NCBI GenBank assembly: GCA_020636005.1
Contig: JACJYR010000001.1
Coordinates: forward strand, 3,228,501-3,292,500
DNA from: Lewinellaceae bacterium
GTDB taxonomy: Bacteria; Bacteroidota; Bacteroidia; Chitinophagales; Saprospiraceae
Direction: 5' to 3'
Length of the DNA stretch: 64,000 nucleotides
The stretch's first letter is position 1. Each line of letters starts with the position of its first letter. The notes beneath the pieces are model-generated. The model ran no database searches and had not been told where the DNA came from. It saw only the letters and a list, made by a program, of their open reading frames with translations. Below, one piece after another: positions 16,381 through 24,072 of the stretch. Made by a program: the position numbers and the translations under genes.

Positions 16381-19290
16381 CTACTGCCTGAGCACTATTT
16401 TTTTAGTGATAGTTTTACCATCAGCCTTCACTTTCATCCAGTACACGCCTTTTGGCAGTGCTCCCCAATCGAAAGGTTGGCGCCCGCCCTCCAGTTCGCC
16501 TGCCAGCACGAACTTACCGGCCGCATCAAAAAGCTTCAGGGTGGCCATACCATTGACGTCATTGATCTCGCAGATGACCTGTCCACGGGAAGGGTTTGGG
16601 AAAACATGCAGCGATGAAACACCGGCCATGCCCTCCATATACACGCTTACGACCCAAGAGAACTCGAACCTGCCATCGAAGTCAACCTGGCGAAGCCGGT
16701 AGTAACTGTTGCCCGGCAAGGGGTTTTCATCCCCAAAAGTATAATCAATAAATCCGCTGGAAACCGTGCCTTTCCCCCTCACCTGGCCTATTTCTTCGAA
16801 ACGTACCCCATCGCCCGAACGCTCTACCGAAAAATAGTCGTTGTTGGTTTCGCTGGCGGTTGTCCAGTCTAATTGCACTTTTTTCCCATCAATTGCGAAG
16901 GCCCTGAACGCAACCAATTCTACCGGCAGTACGCCTAACTTGGCGGTCACCTGCCCTGCTGAGGGGTAATCGTAAAGGATAAACCATCCATTGGGGACAT
17001 TTTCTGTAGAAAAAGTGCCGGAAATACTATTAGCGGAAAGGATGGTCACTTCATCACCTGTTGTTTGGCCGTAGCTTACCACTAAATCCAATACGCCACC
17101 CAACGTGGCGGTGCCACTGACGATGATTTGATCGTAGCCGCCGGCGACGCCGGGCCCTGCCAGGCCAAATACCTCGGCGTAAAAAGATCCGGTTCCCTGG
17201 TTGTAGTTCCCGGAAAAATTGATCACCCCTGGGGAAGCCCCCGGGGATATTTTGCCACCATCATTGGAAAAATTGCCAGCAATGGTGCCGCTGCCTTTTA
17301 CCGTGCCCTGGCCCATATTCGAAAAGGGGCAGTTCAGGGCCGTACTGGCAATATTCTTTCCGAGTACCACATTCCCGTAATTGGTGACCTGGCCGGAGTT
17401 GCCATAAATCCCCATGCCGCCCACTATACCTTCAGTGGTGCCAATGTTGATGGTGCCTTCATTCGCCAGTACGGTGGATGCCCCGTCAATATGAAGGCCA
17501 TCGCTGCCGGAACTGTTGATGTTGAGCAGGCTGCCCGAGCCTGAATTGTTGAAATTGGCTGCAACGAAGATACCCCACCGGGCGGCGTTGTTTACCGAGA
17601 TGGTGCCTTGGTTGTTGATGGCGCCGTTGAACAGGCCGATACCATCCTTATTGCCGGTGGTGGTCTCGATGGTCAGCGTTCCGCTGTTGTTCATCTGAGG
17701 GCTGGAGCCTTGCTGGAAGAATCCCAAATCGCCCGGTGAATTGACAGTCAGGTTGCTGGTATTACCAAAGGTTCCACTATTAAAAACCCCGGCATTATGT
17801 GGATTAGTGATGGTTGTAGTTCCGTTGCAGGTGAAACTGGCAGCGTTGTAGATGCCAAAATTTCCTGCCCCGGAAATGGACAAGTTTTTCGCCGTAAAAG
17901 AGCCATTGTTGGCAATGCCTTCGGACATCGTGTTTTCGATAGTTATCTGCGCACTGGCCCCATTGGAAAATACCTGGCCTGGCAGGTTCTGGATGCCATT
18001 TTCCTTGGTGTTTTTCAGGATAATTGAATAGAGGTTGGAAAAAGTTTTTTCATTGCGGATACCATCCCCATTGGAGGCGCCCGTCCCGGTGCCGTTTATA
18101 TCTATAATCCCTTCATTGGTGAAATCTGCATTCCCGCCAGCGTTCCTGATGCCATGCTGGCCGGCATTGTTGATGTCGATCAGGCCGTTTTCGAGGTTGT
18201 TGAAGGCGCCCTGGTTTTGGATGGCATTGTCCGTAGATCCCGTTCCGTTCACGGTAATGGTGCCATTGTTCTCGAAGAGGGTGCCTTCGTGGAAGATGCC
18301 AAAACTGCCGGCGTTGTTGATGGTAATGACATTGGAATTCAGGAAGCTGCCGGAGTTGGTAATGCCGGTTGTGCCGGCCAGGTTGACGTTCAGGGTAATA
18401 AACCCCGTATTGCTGAAATTGCCGGAATTATTAACGGCATAATTTCTCGCCCCGGTGATGGTGATGCTGCCTTCGTTGATAATGGTTGTACCGTTGCTGA
18501 TGCCAGGGTGGGGCGAACTCACGCCGGCATCGGTTATCTGGATGTTGCCATTTGATTGGTTGGTAATGCTGCCCCCACTGCATGAAATGCCTGTTTCTGC
18601 AATCGTATGGAGGACAATGCTGCCATCGTTTGTAATCTCCGCATAATTGTCAATGCCCCTGAAAGAACCTACATTCCGGACGTCCACCAATGCGTTCATG
18701 TTGTTAGTGAAAGGGCCTGCATTCACAAATCCATGGCTCGTGGTATGGTGGATTTTGATATCCCCGCTGTTGTCGAGGATGTTGCTGTTGAATACGCCGT
18801 TTTCGGTGTTGTCAATGTCTATTAAACCCGTGTTGGTGACGGCTGAACCGGTGCCTGAAATGAAGACCCCGATTTTGACTGCCGCAGTGATCATTATCGT
18901 TCCCTGGTTGTCCAATAAACCGTTTACGGTCACTGCATCGAAGTGAGCACCGGATACGGAAAGCGTGCCCTTGTTGACCAAGGTTGCATTTTGGGCAATG
19001 ACCAAAGATTGGGCAACGGCCATTGTTGATGCGTTGATGACAGGTTGGTTCGTCGGCCAGGAGGGTATCAACACCTTTACAGCGGATAGCGGGACGGCGT
19101 TTCCATCCCAATTATTGGGTGTATCCCAGTCTGTGTCAACAGAACCATTCCAGGTGACGGTAATTTGGGCTACCGATACAATTGGCAAAAGAAAAATAAC
19201 TGCAAGAGCGATGGGCCGCCATATTTTAAAAAGTGGGGCAGGGCCGCCATTGATGGAAATGTCTGGATGGAAATGTGGGTGTTTGTTCAT
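16381..19290 (-). CDS. Giant parallel beta-helix protein with T9SS sorting domain
   Basis: 969 residues. After a signal segment (about 24-42, ending SVAQ) residues 90-720 are made of short coils of the type 'NxGxixInnxxxxGIxNsGxFxN'. These have ladders of Asn, Gly and Ile, as in right-handed beta-helix adhesins or passenger domains. Then comes GSGTIAGNFSNDGGKISPGASPGVI, a cap seen in such passengers. An Ig-like/discoidin-free segment with LPVELVAFRAF...VQLDWTTASETNNDYFSVERS follows, and the T9SS type A tail at about 890-969 ends KKIVLRQ. Predicted surface adhesin or matrix protein. It stands alone. Confidence 0.85.
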   Translation of the reverse strand: MNKHPHFHPDISINGGPAPLFKIWRPIALAVIFLLPIVSVAQITVTWNGSVDTDWDTPNNWDGNAVPLSAVKVLIPSWPTNQPVINASTMAVAQSLVIAQNATLVNKGTLSVSGAHFDAVTVNGLLDNQGTIMITAAVKIGVFISGTGSAVTNTGLIDIDNTENGVFNSNILDNSGDIKIHHTTSHGFVNAGPFTNNMNALVDVRNVGSFRGIDNYAEITNDGSIVLHTIAETGISCSGGSITNQSNGNIQITDAGVSSPHPGISNGTTIINEGSITITGARNYAVNNSGNFSNTGFITLNVNLAGTTGITNSGSFLNSNVITINNAGSFGIFHEGTLFENNGTITVNGTGSTDNAIQNQGAFNNLENGLIDINNAGQHGIRNAGGNADFTNEGIIDINGTGTGASNGDGIRNEKTFSNLYSIILKNTKENGIQNLPGQVFSNGASAQITIENTMSEGIANNGSFTAKNLSISGAGNFGIYNAASFTCNGTTTITNPHNAGVFNSGTFGNTSNLTVNSPGDLGFFQQGSSPQMNNSGTLTIETTTGNKDGIGLFNGAINNQGTISVNNAARWGIFVAANFNNSGSGSLLNINSSGSDGLHIDGASTVLANEGTINIGTTEGIVGGMGIYGNSGQVTNYGNVVLGKNIASTALNCPFSNMGQGTVKGSGTIAGNFSNDGGKISPGASPGVINFSGNYNQGTGSFYAEVFGLAGPGVAGGYDQIIVSGTATLGGVLDLVVSYGQTTGDEVTILSANSISGTFSTENVPNGWFILYDYPSAGQVTAKLGVLPVELVAFRAFAIDGKKVQLDWTTASETNNDYFSVERSGDGVRFEEIGQVRGKGTVSSGFIDYTFGDENPLPGNSYYRLRQVDFDGRFEFSWVVSVYMEGMAGVSSLHVFPNPSRGQVICEINDVNGMATLKLFDAAGKFVLAGELEGGRQPFDWGALPKGVYWMKVKADGKTITKKIVLRQ

Positions 19291-19809
19291 GAAGAAAGTA
19301 TTTAATGGTGCGGATTCCAGTTGCAGAAGTGGCAGGTGTTACCTTCCAGTTTATTTTTGCAGATTAAATCCTCGGACAATTCCTATGGAGGAGTTAAAAA
19401 GCGGGAGGATAAATTGAAATTTTTCCCTATCCACCAAAGCAGGGGGATTTTGGCCCCTTCCACACTAATTTGTCAAAACAGGTAAATTAAAAAGCACTGC
19501 TTAGGCAAGGCCTTGATGCAATGGGATAGATGCGACCTTTATTTGGTGAGTACCAGGCCTGCCGAAGGCAGTGAAAGCTGGTGGAAAATTTGAGCCAACC
19601 TGATTGGACTAAAAGAGCAAACTCGAATGTTTTAGAAAACCGGCTAAGGGGGCAAACCAGCATTCGAAAATCTATCATTTGTAAAATGATTGGGGCAAAG
19701 TTAGGCAGTTTTACGGGAGTGCCAAAAAAAATCGGCACGGGTATTTATGCAAAATGCCGACAACTGGCTGGGATAAAAACTGTTGTAACAAAATCTTAAT
19801 GCTTTTTGC
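19291..19809. other. Intergenic region
   Basis: About 520 bases between two divergent genes. I see no coding region or strong structure; it should hold the two promoters but no box is clear enough to mark. Confidence 0.5.
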
Positions 19810-20304
19810 ATGAAAAATTCTTGGCTTCAAAATACGAAGGCCCATTTACTCGGTTTCCTGAAACAGGGCACCTCGCCCAAATCGCTTGCCCTCAGCACCA
19901 CGCTCGGTCTGCTGTTGGGCATCTTCCCCATGCTGGGCGTCACTACTTTTGCTATGACCCTGATTGCGGTAAAATTCCGGCTCAACCTGCCCTTGATGCT
20001 GTTCGTCAGTTACCTGATTTACCCCTTGCAGATTTTTCTTATCATCCCCTTTGTGCGGATGGGGGAGTGGTTGTTCGGTGCGCCCCCAATTGCACTTACC
20101 TTGGATGTCCTGGAAGAAACTTTCCGGGCAGGTTTCTTCTACGCCCTGCAAAAATTGGGCACCGCCAACCTGATGGCCGTCGCCGGATGGGGGGTGCTGG
20201 CGCCCATGGCCGGCGTCCTTTTGTATTTCCTGTTGCTTTTTACCTTCCAGGCCCGCATGAGAAAAGTGGAAAGCACCCTGCCTCCCGGGGAGGGAGACCT
20301 GTAA
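19810..20304 (+). CDS. DUF2062 domain membrane protein
   Basis: 164 residues with the DUF2062 opening FLKQGTSPKSLALSTTLGLLLGIFPMLGVTTF, in which a Gly-rich helix follows a short basic N-terminus. There are three to four membrane segments (about 27-47, 58-80, 120-148). Relatives are small inner-membrane proteins of unknown role, often near glycosyltransferases or cell-envelope genes. No such partner is seen here. Confidence 0.85.
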   Translation: MKNSWLQNTKAHLLGFLKQGTSPKSLALSTTLGLLLGIFPMLGVTTFAMTLIAVKFRLNLPLMLFVSYLIYPLQIFLIIPFVRMGEWLFGAPPIALTLDVLEETFRAGFFYALQKLGTANLMAVAGWGVLAPMAGVLLYFLLLFTFQARMRKVESTLPPGEGDL

Positions 20305-20380
20305 TTGGAATGGGTTGGCAACCAAATAGAGGTTGAAAGCACCACCGCCCTCAACCTCTTTTTCCAGCAAAAAAAAATGC

Positions 20381-20881
20381 TCATACCCAACCGCAAACAA
20401 TCCCGCTCATAATGGCCAGCGTCACTATCCAGTAGCCGACATTGATAGCGATATACTTGAAACCTTTGCGCTCGAACATGGCATTGGTGCCCATCACCGG
20501 TAGCACGAAAAACAACCCTGCCAGAACGCCATGCACGGCCCCGTGGCTGAAGGTCCGGAAATTGTTTCCATATTTAGCCATGAAGTCTGCTATGTACTTG
20601 CCCACTTCTGAATTAGGATCTTCAAAACCAGGCTCATTCATCAGAATAGAGTAGATATTGAACTGGTGGACGGAGGCAACATTTTGCCAAAATGCCAACA
20701 TGATGCTGAGCACCAGCGACACGCCGAAGATGACGGCCATGTTGGCGCCTTTCATTTTTTCTTCCGTTACGTCTGCTGCCTTCATCCAGGCAGTGCCGAA
20801 CACTTTAGGATTGTAATAAACAAAACCTACAATGGTTGGCACGAGGGCTGCCACGATAATTGCTAGATAATTGAATTCCAT
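20381..20881 (-). CDS. DUF1761 domain membrane protein
   Basis: 166 residues and four predicted helices (about 5-27, 47-67, 112-132, 142-164). The N-terminus FNYLAIIVAALVPTIVGFVYYNPKVFGTAW carries the conserved 'GxxYxpxxfgxxW' pattern of DUF1761, followed by a conserved SHGAVHG before the third helix. Function unknown. Its start codon is only 14 bp from the end of a dispersed hairpin repeat, so the repeat must lie in its leader or promoter. Confidence 0.85.
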   Translation of the reverse strand: MEFNYLAIIVAALVPTIVGFVYYNPKVFGTAWMKAADVTEEKMKGANMAVIFGVSLVLSIMLAFWQNVASVHQFNIYSILMNEPGFEDPNSEVGKYIADFMAKYGNNFRTFSHGAVHGVLAGLFFVLPVMGTNAMFERKGFKYIAINVGYWIVTLAIMSGIVCGWV

Positions 20882-20895
20882 AATTTGAATGATTT

Positions 20896-21000
20896 TAAGG
20901 ATCGAAGGAAAAATAAAATGACTATCTTATTTTTAGAAAAACCTTCCAGTACTGGGGTTTCAAAATCAAAATAGCGAAGTTATTTTTTCATCGTTACTTA
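20896..21000 (-). repeat. Dispersed hairpin repeat, copy 2 (variant hairpin B)
   Basis: Same ends and hairpin A as the other copies. The usual ATCCCGAT stem is replaced by an A/T stem around TGACT (AAATAAAA...TTATTTTT). Copy 5 at 39669 has the same replacement. Confidence 0.8.
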
Positions 21001-21099
21001 TTGACAATCGTCATTAAAAGTCATTGGTCATTAAAGTCATTTTATTGAAAGTCAGTGACTTAGAATTTTGTCCCAATCAATTTTAAATGTGACTATCTA

Positions 21100-21212
21100 T
21101 AAGATCGAAGGAAAAATAATCCCGATTTTACATCGGGATCATTTTTAAAAAAACCTTCCAGTACTGGGGTCTCAAAATCAAAATATCGAAGTTATTTTTT
21201 CATCGTTACTTA
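21100..21212 (-). repeat. Dispersed hairpin repeat, copy 3
   Basis: Full-length copy with the ATCCCGAT-type hairpin B (one stem base changed), about 100 bp from copy 2 and in the same orientation. Confidence 0.8.
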
Positions 21213-21386
21213 AGTGAAAAAGATGGGTGAATATCAGCGGTGAAGCTAACAAATTGTTTCACCAAGTCTTAACAAATACATGCAAAATTTTCGGCTGACT
21301 TTGGACGGCTGCCGGGGCAGGGAGCGATAGCTATCCCGTCCATTGTCCAACATCCACCGTCCACCGATTTTACCTAAGTTTGCCCC

Positions 21387-22568
21387 ATGCAAGTATTCGA
21401 CTCACCCAGCCGCATCATCGTCACCTGCTATGGCCGCCTGTCCCCCTATCTCCAACAGGAGATAACGGCGCTCGGCTACAAGATTGTCCGGCCATTTGCG
21501 ACTGGCGTGGAGTTGTATGGCAGCGTGAAAGACTGCATCCGCCTCAACCTCCGCCTCCGCTGCGCCAGCCAGGTGCTGTACTCGCTCAGAGAGTTCCGCT
21601 GCAACCATCCCGATGAACTGTACCGTGCGCTGCTGCCCATCCCCTGGGAGGAACTGATAAGCCCGACCGGCTATTTTTCTGTGACCAGCAACGTCTATCA
21701 CCCCACCATCAACAACAGCATGTTTGCCAATGTGAAGGTGAAAGACGCCATCGTGGATCGCCTGCGGCGGGAGACGGGCAAGCGGCCCAGTACGGGCGCC
21801 GAACTGAAAGGGGCCGTGATTTACCTGTACTGGAAAGACCGTTCCGCTGAAATTTTCCTCGATACTTCTGGTGAAACGCTGGCGAAGCACGGCTACCGCA
21901 AACTGCCCGGCACGGCCCCCATGCTCGAATCCCTTGCCGCCGCTACGATTCTCGCTTCGCAATGGGACAGGCGCTCGCCTTTTGTCAACCCTATGTGCGG
22001 AGCCGGCACCCTGGCCATCGAGGCTGCTTTGATTGCTACCGATCGCTTCCCCGGCCTGCTGCGCGACAATTACGCCTTCATGCACCTGACTGGTTTTCAA
22101 AGATCCATGTACACCCGGGAACGGGCGCTGTTGGACGGGGAAATCAAGGACGTGCCAGGCCTGAAAATCATTGCCACCGACAACGCCCCCGAAGCCATCC
22201 AACGCTCAAAAATCAATGCCACAGCGGCGGGCGTGGAGCCGCTCATCGAATTTGACCTGTGCGATTTTGCAGCAACCGAACTGCCGGCGGATGGTAACGG
22301 CGTCGTGTTCTTTAACCCTGAATACGGCGAGCGTATGGGCGAGGTGGCCGAACTGGAAAAGACCTATTCACAGCTCGGCGATTTTATGAAACAAAAATGC
22401 GGCGGCTATAAAGGTTACATTTTCACGGGCAATTTGGAACTGGCCAAAAAAATCGGCCTGAAAGCCCGCCGGCGCATTGAGTTTTACAATGGAAAATTGG
22501 ATTGCAGGTTGCTGGAGTTCGAGCTTTATGCCGGATCCCGGCGGCAGAAAACGGACACCCCTGAATAG
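21387..22568 (+). CDS. THUMP domain class I rRNA N2-guanine methyltransferase (RlmL type)
   Basis: 393 residues, like the N-terminal methyltransferase half of RlmKL and the stand-alone YpsC/YcbY-like enzymes. The THUMP/ferredoxin-like part spans about 5-155 (LYRALLPIPWEELISPTGYF...). The methyltransferase part has NPMCGAGTLAIEAAL near 204 (SAM motif I region) and an acidic motif near 270 (IATDNAPEAIQRS). Motif IV, FFNPEYGERMGE near 309, has Glu where many relatives have Pro (NPPYGER). Predicted to methylate a guanine in 23S rRNA using SAM. Confidence 0.9.
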   Translation: MQVFDSPSRIIVTCYGRLSPYLQQEITALGYKIVRPFATGVELYGSVKDCIRLNLRLRCASQVLYSLREFRCNHPDELYRALLPIPWEELISPTGYFSVTSNVYHPTINNSMFANVKVKDAIVDRLRRETGKRPSTGAELKGAVIYLYWKDRSAEIFLDTSGETLAKHGYRKLPGTAPMLESLAAATILASQWDRRSPFVNPMCGAGTLAIEAALIATDRFPGLLRDNYAFMHLTGFQRSMYTRERALLDGEIKDVPGLKIIATDNAPEAIQRSKINATAAGVEPLIEFDLCDFAATELPADGNGVVFFNPEYGERMGEVAELEKTYSQLGDFMKQKCGGYKGYIFTGNLELAKKIGLKARRRIEFYNGKLDCRLLEFELYAGSRRQKTDTPE

Positions 22569-22614
22569 CCTGTGCCCAGCAGGTCTTCCCGTTTCCCAAA
22601 CCATTTGCCCCAGC

Positions 22615-22633
22615 TGTTCATTAACGCACACTT
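22615..22633 (+). promoter_or_regulatory. Upstream activator palindrome
   Basis: TGTTCATTAACGCACACTT fits the TGTnCGnnnnCGnACA dyad shared with 3828 and 40036. It lies 90 bp upstream of the -24 element at 22705. A degenerate second copy may follow near 22640-22654. Confidence 0.5.
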
Positions 22634-22704
22634 CCCATTCATCACCGGACGGCTCTTTTTTCAGGACAATCCCTAACGAACAGATTATCAACGATATGCA
22701 GCGC

Positions 22705-22719
22705 TGGCACGACCGTTGA
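22705..22719 (+). promoter_or_regulatory. Sigma-54 (-24/-12) promoter
   Basis: TGGCACGACCGTTGA, 25 bp upstream of the start codon of a truncated permease, is nearly identical to the site at 3929. It may now drive the repeat and the downstream DUF4097 gene instead. Confidence 0.55.
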
Positions 22720-22744
22720 GCATGTACCCCAAAATTTGATCGCT

Positions 22745-22864
22745 ATGTTTCAAAATAACCTCAAGATTGGCTGGCGCAATCTCCGCAAAAACAAGGTCTA
22801 TACTTTCATCAATGTGTTTGGCCAGACGGTCGGCGATACCTTGACAATCAAATTTTTGATTTAG
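22745..22864 (+). pseudogene. Truncated FtsX permease remnant
   Basis: About 30 codons (MFQNNLKIGWRNLRKNKVYT, then FINVFGQTVG) are clearly the N-terminus of an FtsX/MacB permease, closest by eye to the gene at 26576. The similarity stops at about residue 30 and the frame ends at TAG, whose bases belong to the left end of a dispersed hairpin repeat. The rest of the gene, about 2.3 kb, is missing. The promoter and activator sites upstream look intact. Confidence 0.8.
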
Positions 22865-22975
22865 TAACGATGAAAAAATAACTTCACCATTTTGATTTTG
22901 AAAACCCCAGCAATGGAAGGGTTTTTTAAAAATAATCCCGATTTCACATCGGGATTATTTTTCCTTCGATCCTTA
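22861..22975 (+). repeat. Dispersed hairpin repeat, copy 4
   Basis: Full copy, sited at the break point of the permease remnant and supplying its stop codon. The tail points to the DUF4097 gene 84 bp on. Confidence 0.85.
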
Positions 22976-23059
22976 GCCCAAAACGAAAAAACTATACGTG
23001 TTTCTACCTAACAAAAACAACCACATGGGCTGGTAGTCCATATTCAAAAACTCTGCACA

Positions 23060-24019
23060 ATGAAAAAGACAATCCTCTTTTCCAACCTCTTTTGCTTACT
23101 TTTTTTGGGGTTCAACAACCTCTTGCAGGCGCAATCCCGCCAATTTGATCAGTCCTTTTCGGGCGCTGACAAGATCGAAATGGACATCCCGATTGGACTG
23201 GTAGAAATCAAGCCTTCCCCTTCCGCAGAGATTCTCCTGAAAGGCTATTTCGATGATGACAAAATAGAGGGTAAAGCCTGGAAGGACGGCAGCACACTGA
23301 AAATTGTGGAAAAAACCAGGCGCAAAAACCAGGACAGTGCCGAATCCAGGTGGGAACTGCTCGTGCCAGAAGGCATGGACATCCAGGCCAATTTCGGGAC
23401 GGGCAATGTAGCCCTCACCGGCTTCACTGGCCAACTAAAAGGCAACGCCGGCACGAGTGGTTTGAAAATGAAAGATTGCAAGGGGGCAATAAAGTGGAAC
23501 ACTGGCACCGGGGCCTGCCTTATTCAGGATTGCAAAGGTGAACTGAATTTGAATACAGGCACGGGAGATATACACCTTGAAAACGTGTCGGGAGAATTTT
23601 CCGCCAACAGTGGCACGGGCAATTTGACCGCCGAAAATTGCCAGGGCAAAATAAACCTCAACAGCGGCACGGGCGATGTGAAGGCCGGGGGCCTGACCTT
23701 GACGGACGCTTCCAATTTCAATGCGGGTACCGGCAATGTGCAGGTGGCACTGGGCAGCCCGGCCTCCGCAGATTTGAGCGTGAACTCAGGTACTGGCAAG
23801 GCCATCCTGAAGTTCAACGGCCATGCGTTTGCCGGAAGCCTCGTCATGTCTTGCCAAAAGGACGACGGGACCATTCTCGCGCCTTACGACTTCGATGAGG
23901 AGTGGACGGAGCGGCAGGGCAAGAAAAACCAGGTAATTTACAAACGCAAGCAGTTTGGGGAAGCCAGGAATGAGGTGAGGGTAGGCACTGGATCTGGCAA
24001 GGCGATAGTTTCTGAATAG
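23060..24019 (+). CDS. DUF4097-type beta-solenoid exported protein
   Basis: 319 residues. The signal peptide at 1-25 ends LLQAQ. From about 108 to 260 the sequence is a ladder of about eight turns with an N-S/T-GTG-N/D/K motif (for example LNLNTGTGDIHLENVSGEFS). This is typical of DUF4097 adhesin-like beta-solenoids. The first 100 residues (SGADKIEMDIPIGLVEIKPS) are the standard DUF4097 start. Function unknown; family members are often encoded with FtsX permeases or two-component genes. Three permease genes follow here, the first only 53 bp downstream, suggesting one transcript. Confidence 0.8.
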   Translation: MKKTILFSNLFCLLFLGFNNLLQAQSRQFDQSFSGADKIEMDIPIGLVEIKPSPSAEILLKGYFDDDKIEGKAWKDGSTLKIVEKTRRKNQDSAESRWELLVPEGMDIQANFGTGNVALTGFTGQLKGNAGTSGLKMKDCKGAIKWNTGTGACLIQDCKGELNLNTGTGDIHLENVSGEFSANSGTGNLTAENCQGKINLNSGTGDVKAGGLTLTDASNFNAGTGNVQVALGSPASADLSVNSGTGKAILKFNGHAFAGSLVMSCQKDDGTILAPYDFDEEWTERQGKKNQVIYKRKQFGEARNEVRVGTGSGKAIVSE

Positions 24020-24072
24020 GTTGATGGAATGTGCGATGCAATCACTAACCTTTTATTTTAAAAAATAAAGCC

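Larger units (their letters stand above)
20882..21386. other. Intergenic region with two hairpin-repeat copies
   Basis: It holds two copies of the dispersed repeat in the same orientation (20896-21000 and 21100-21212). They are separated by about 100 bp rich in GTCATT-like words (21001-21060). The last 15 bases before the methyltransferase contain TAAGTTTG (21375-21382), a possible -7 box placed so close that the transcript would be nearly leaderless. Confidence 0.55.

Noticed and set aside
22471..22568. Glu in place of Pro in motif IV (NPEYGER) as a sign of an inactive methyltransferase.
   Set aside because: The rest of the enzyme is intact, and I believe this variant is common in Bacteroidota members, so inactivity is not supported.
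24025..24040. Possible sigma-54 site TGGAATGTGCGATGCA before the permease at 24073.
   Set aside because: GG-N10-GC spacing fits, but the rest is off consensus and no activator dyad lies upstream. Mentioned only in the gene entry.
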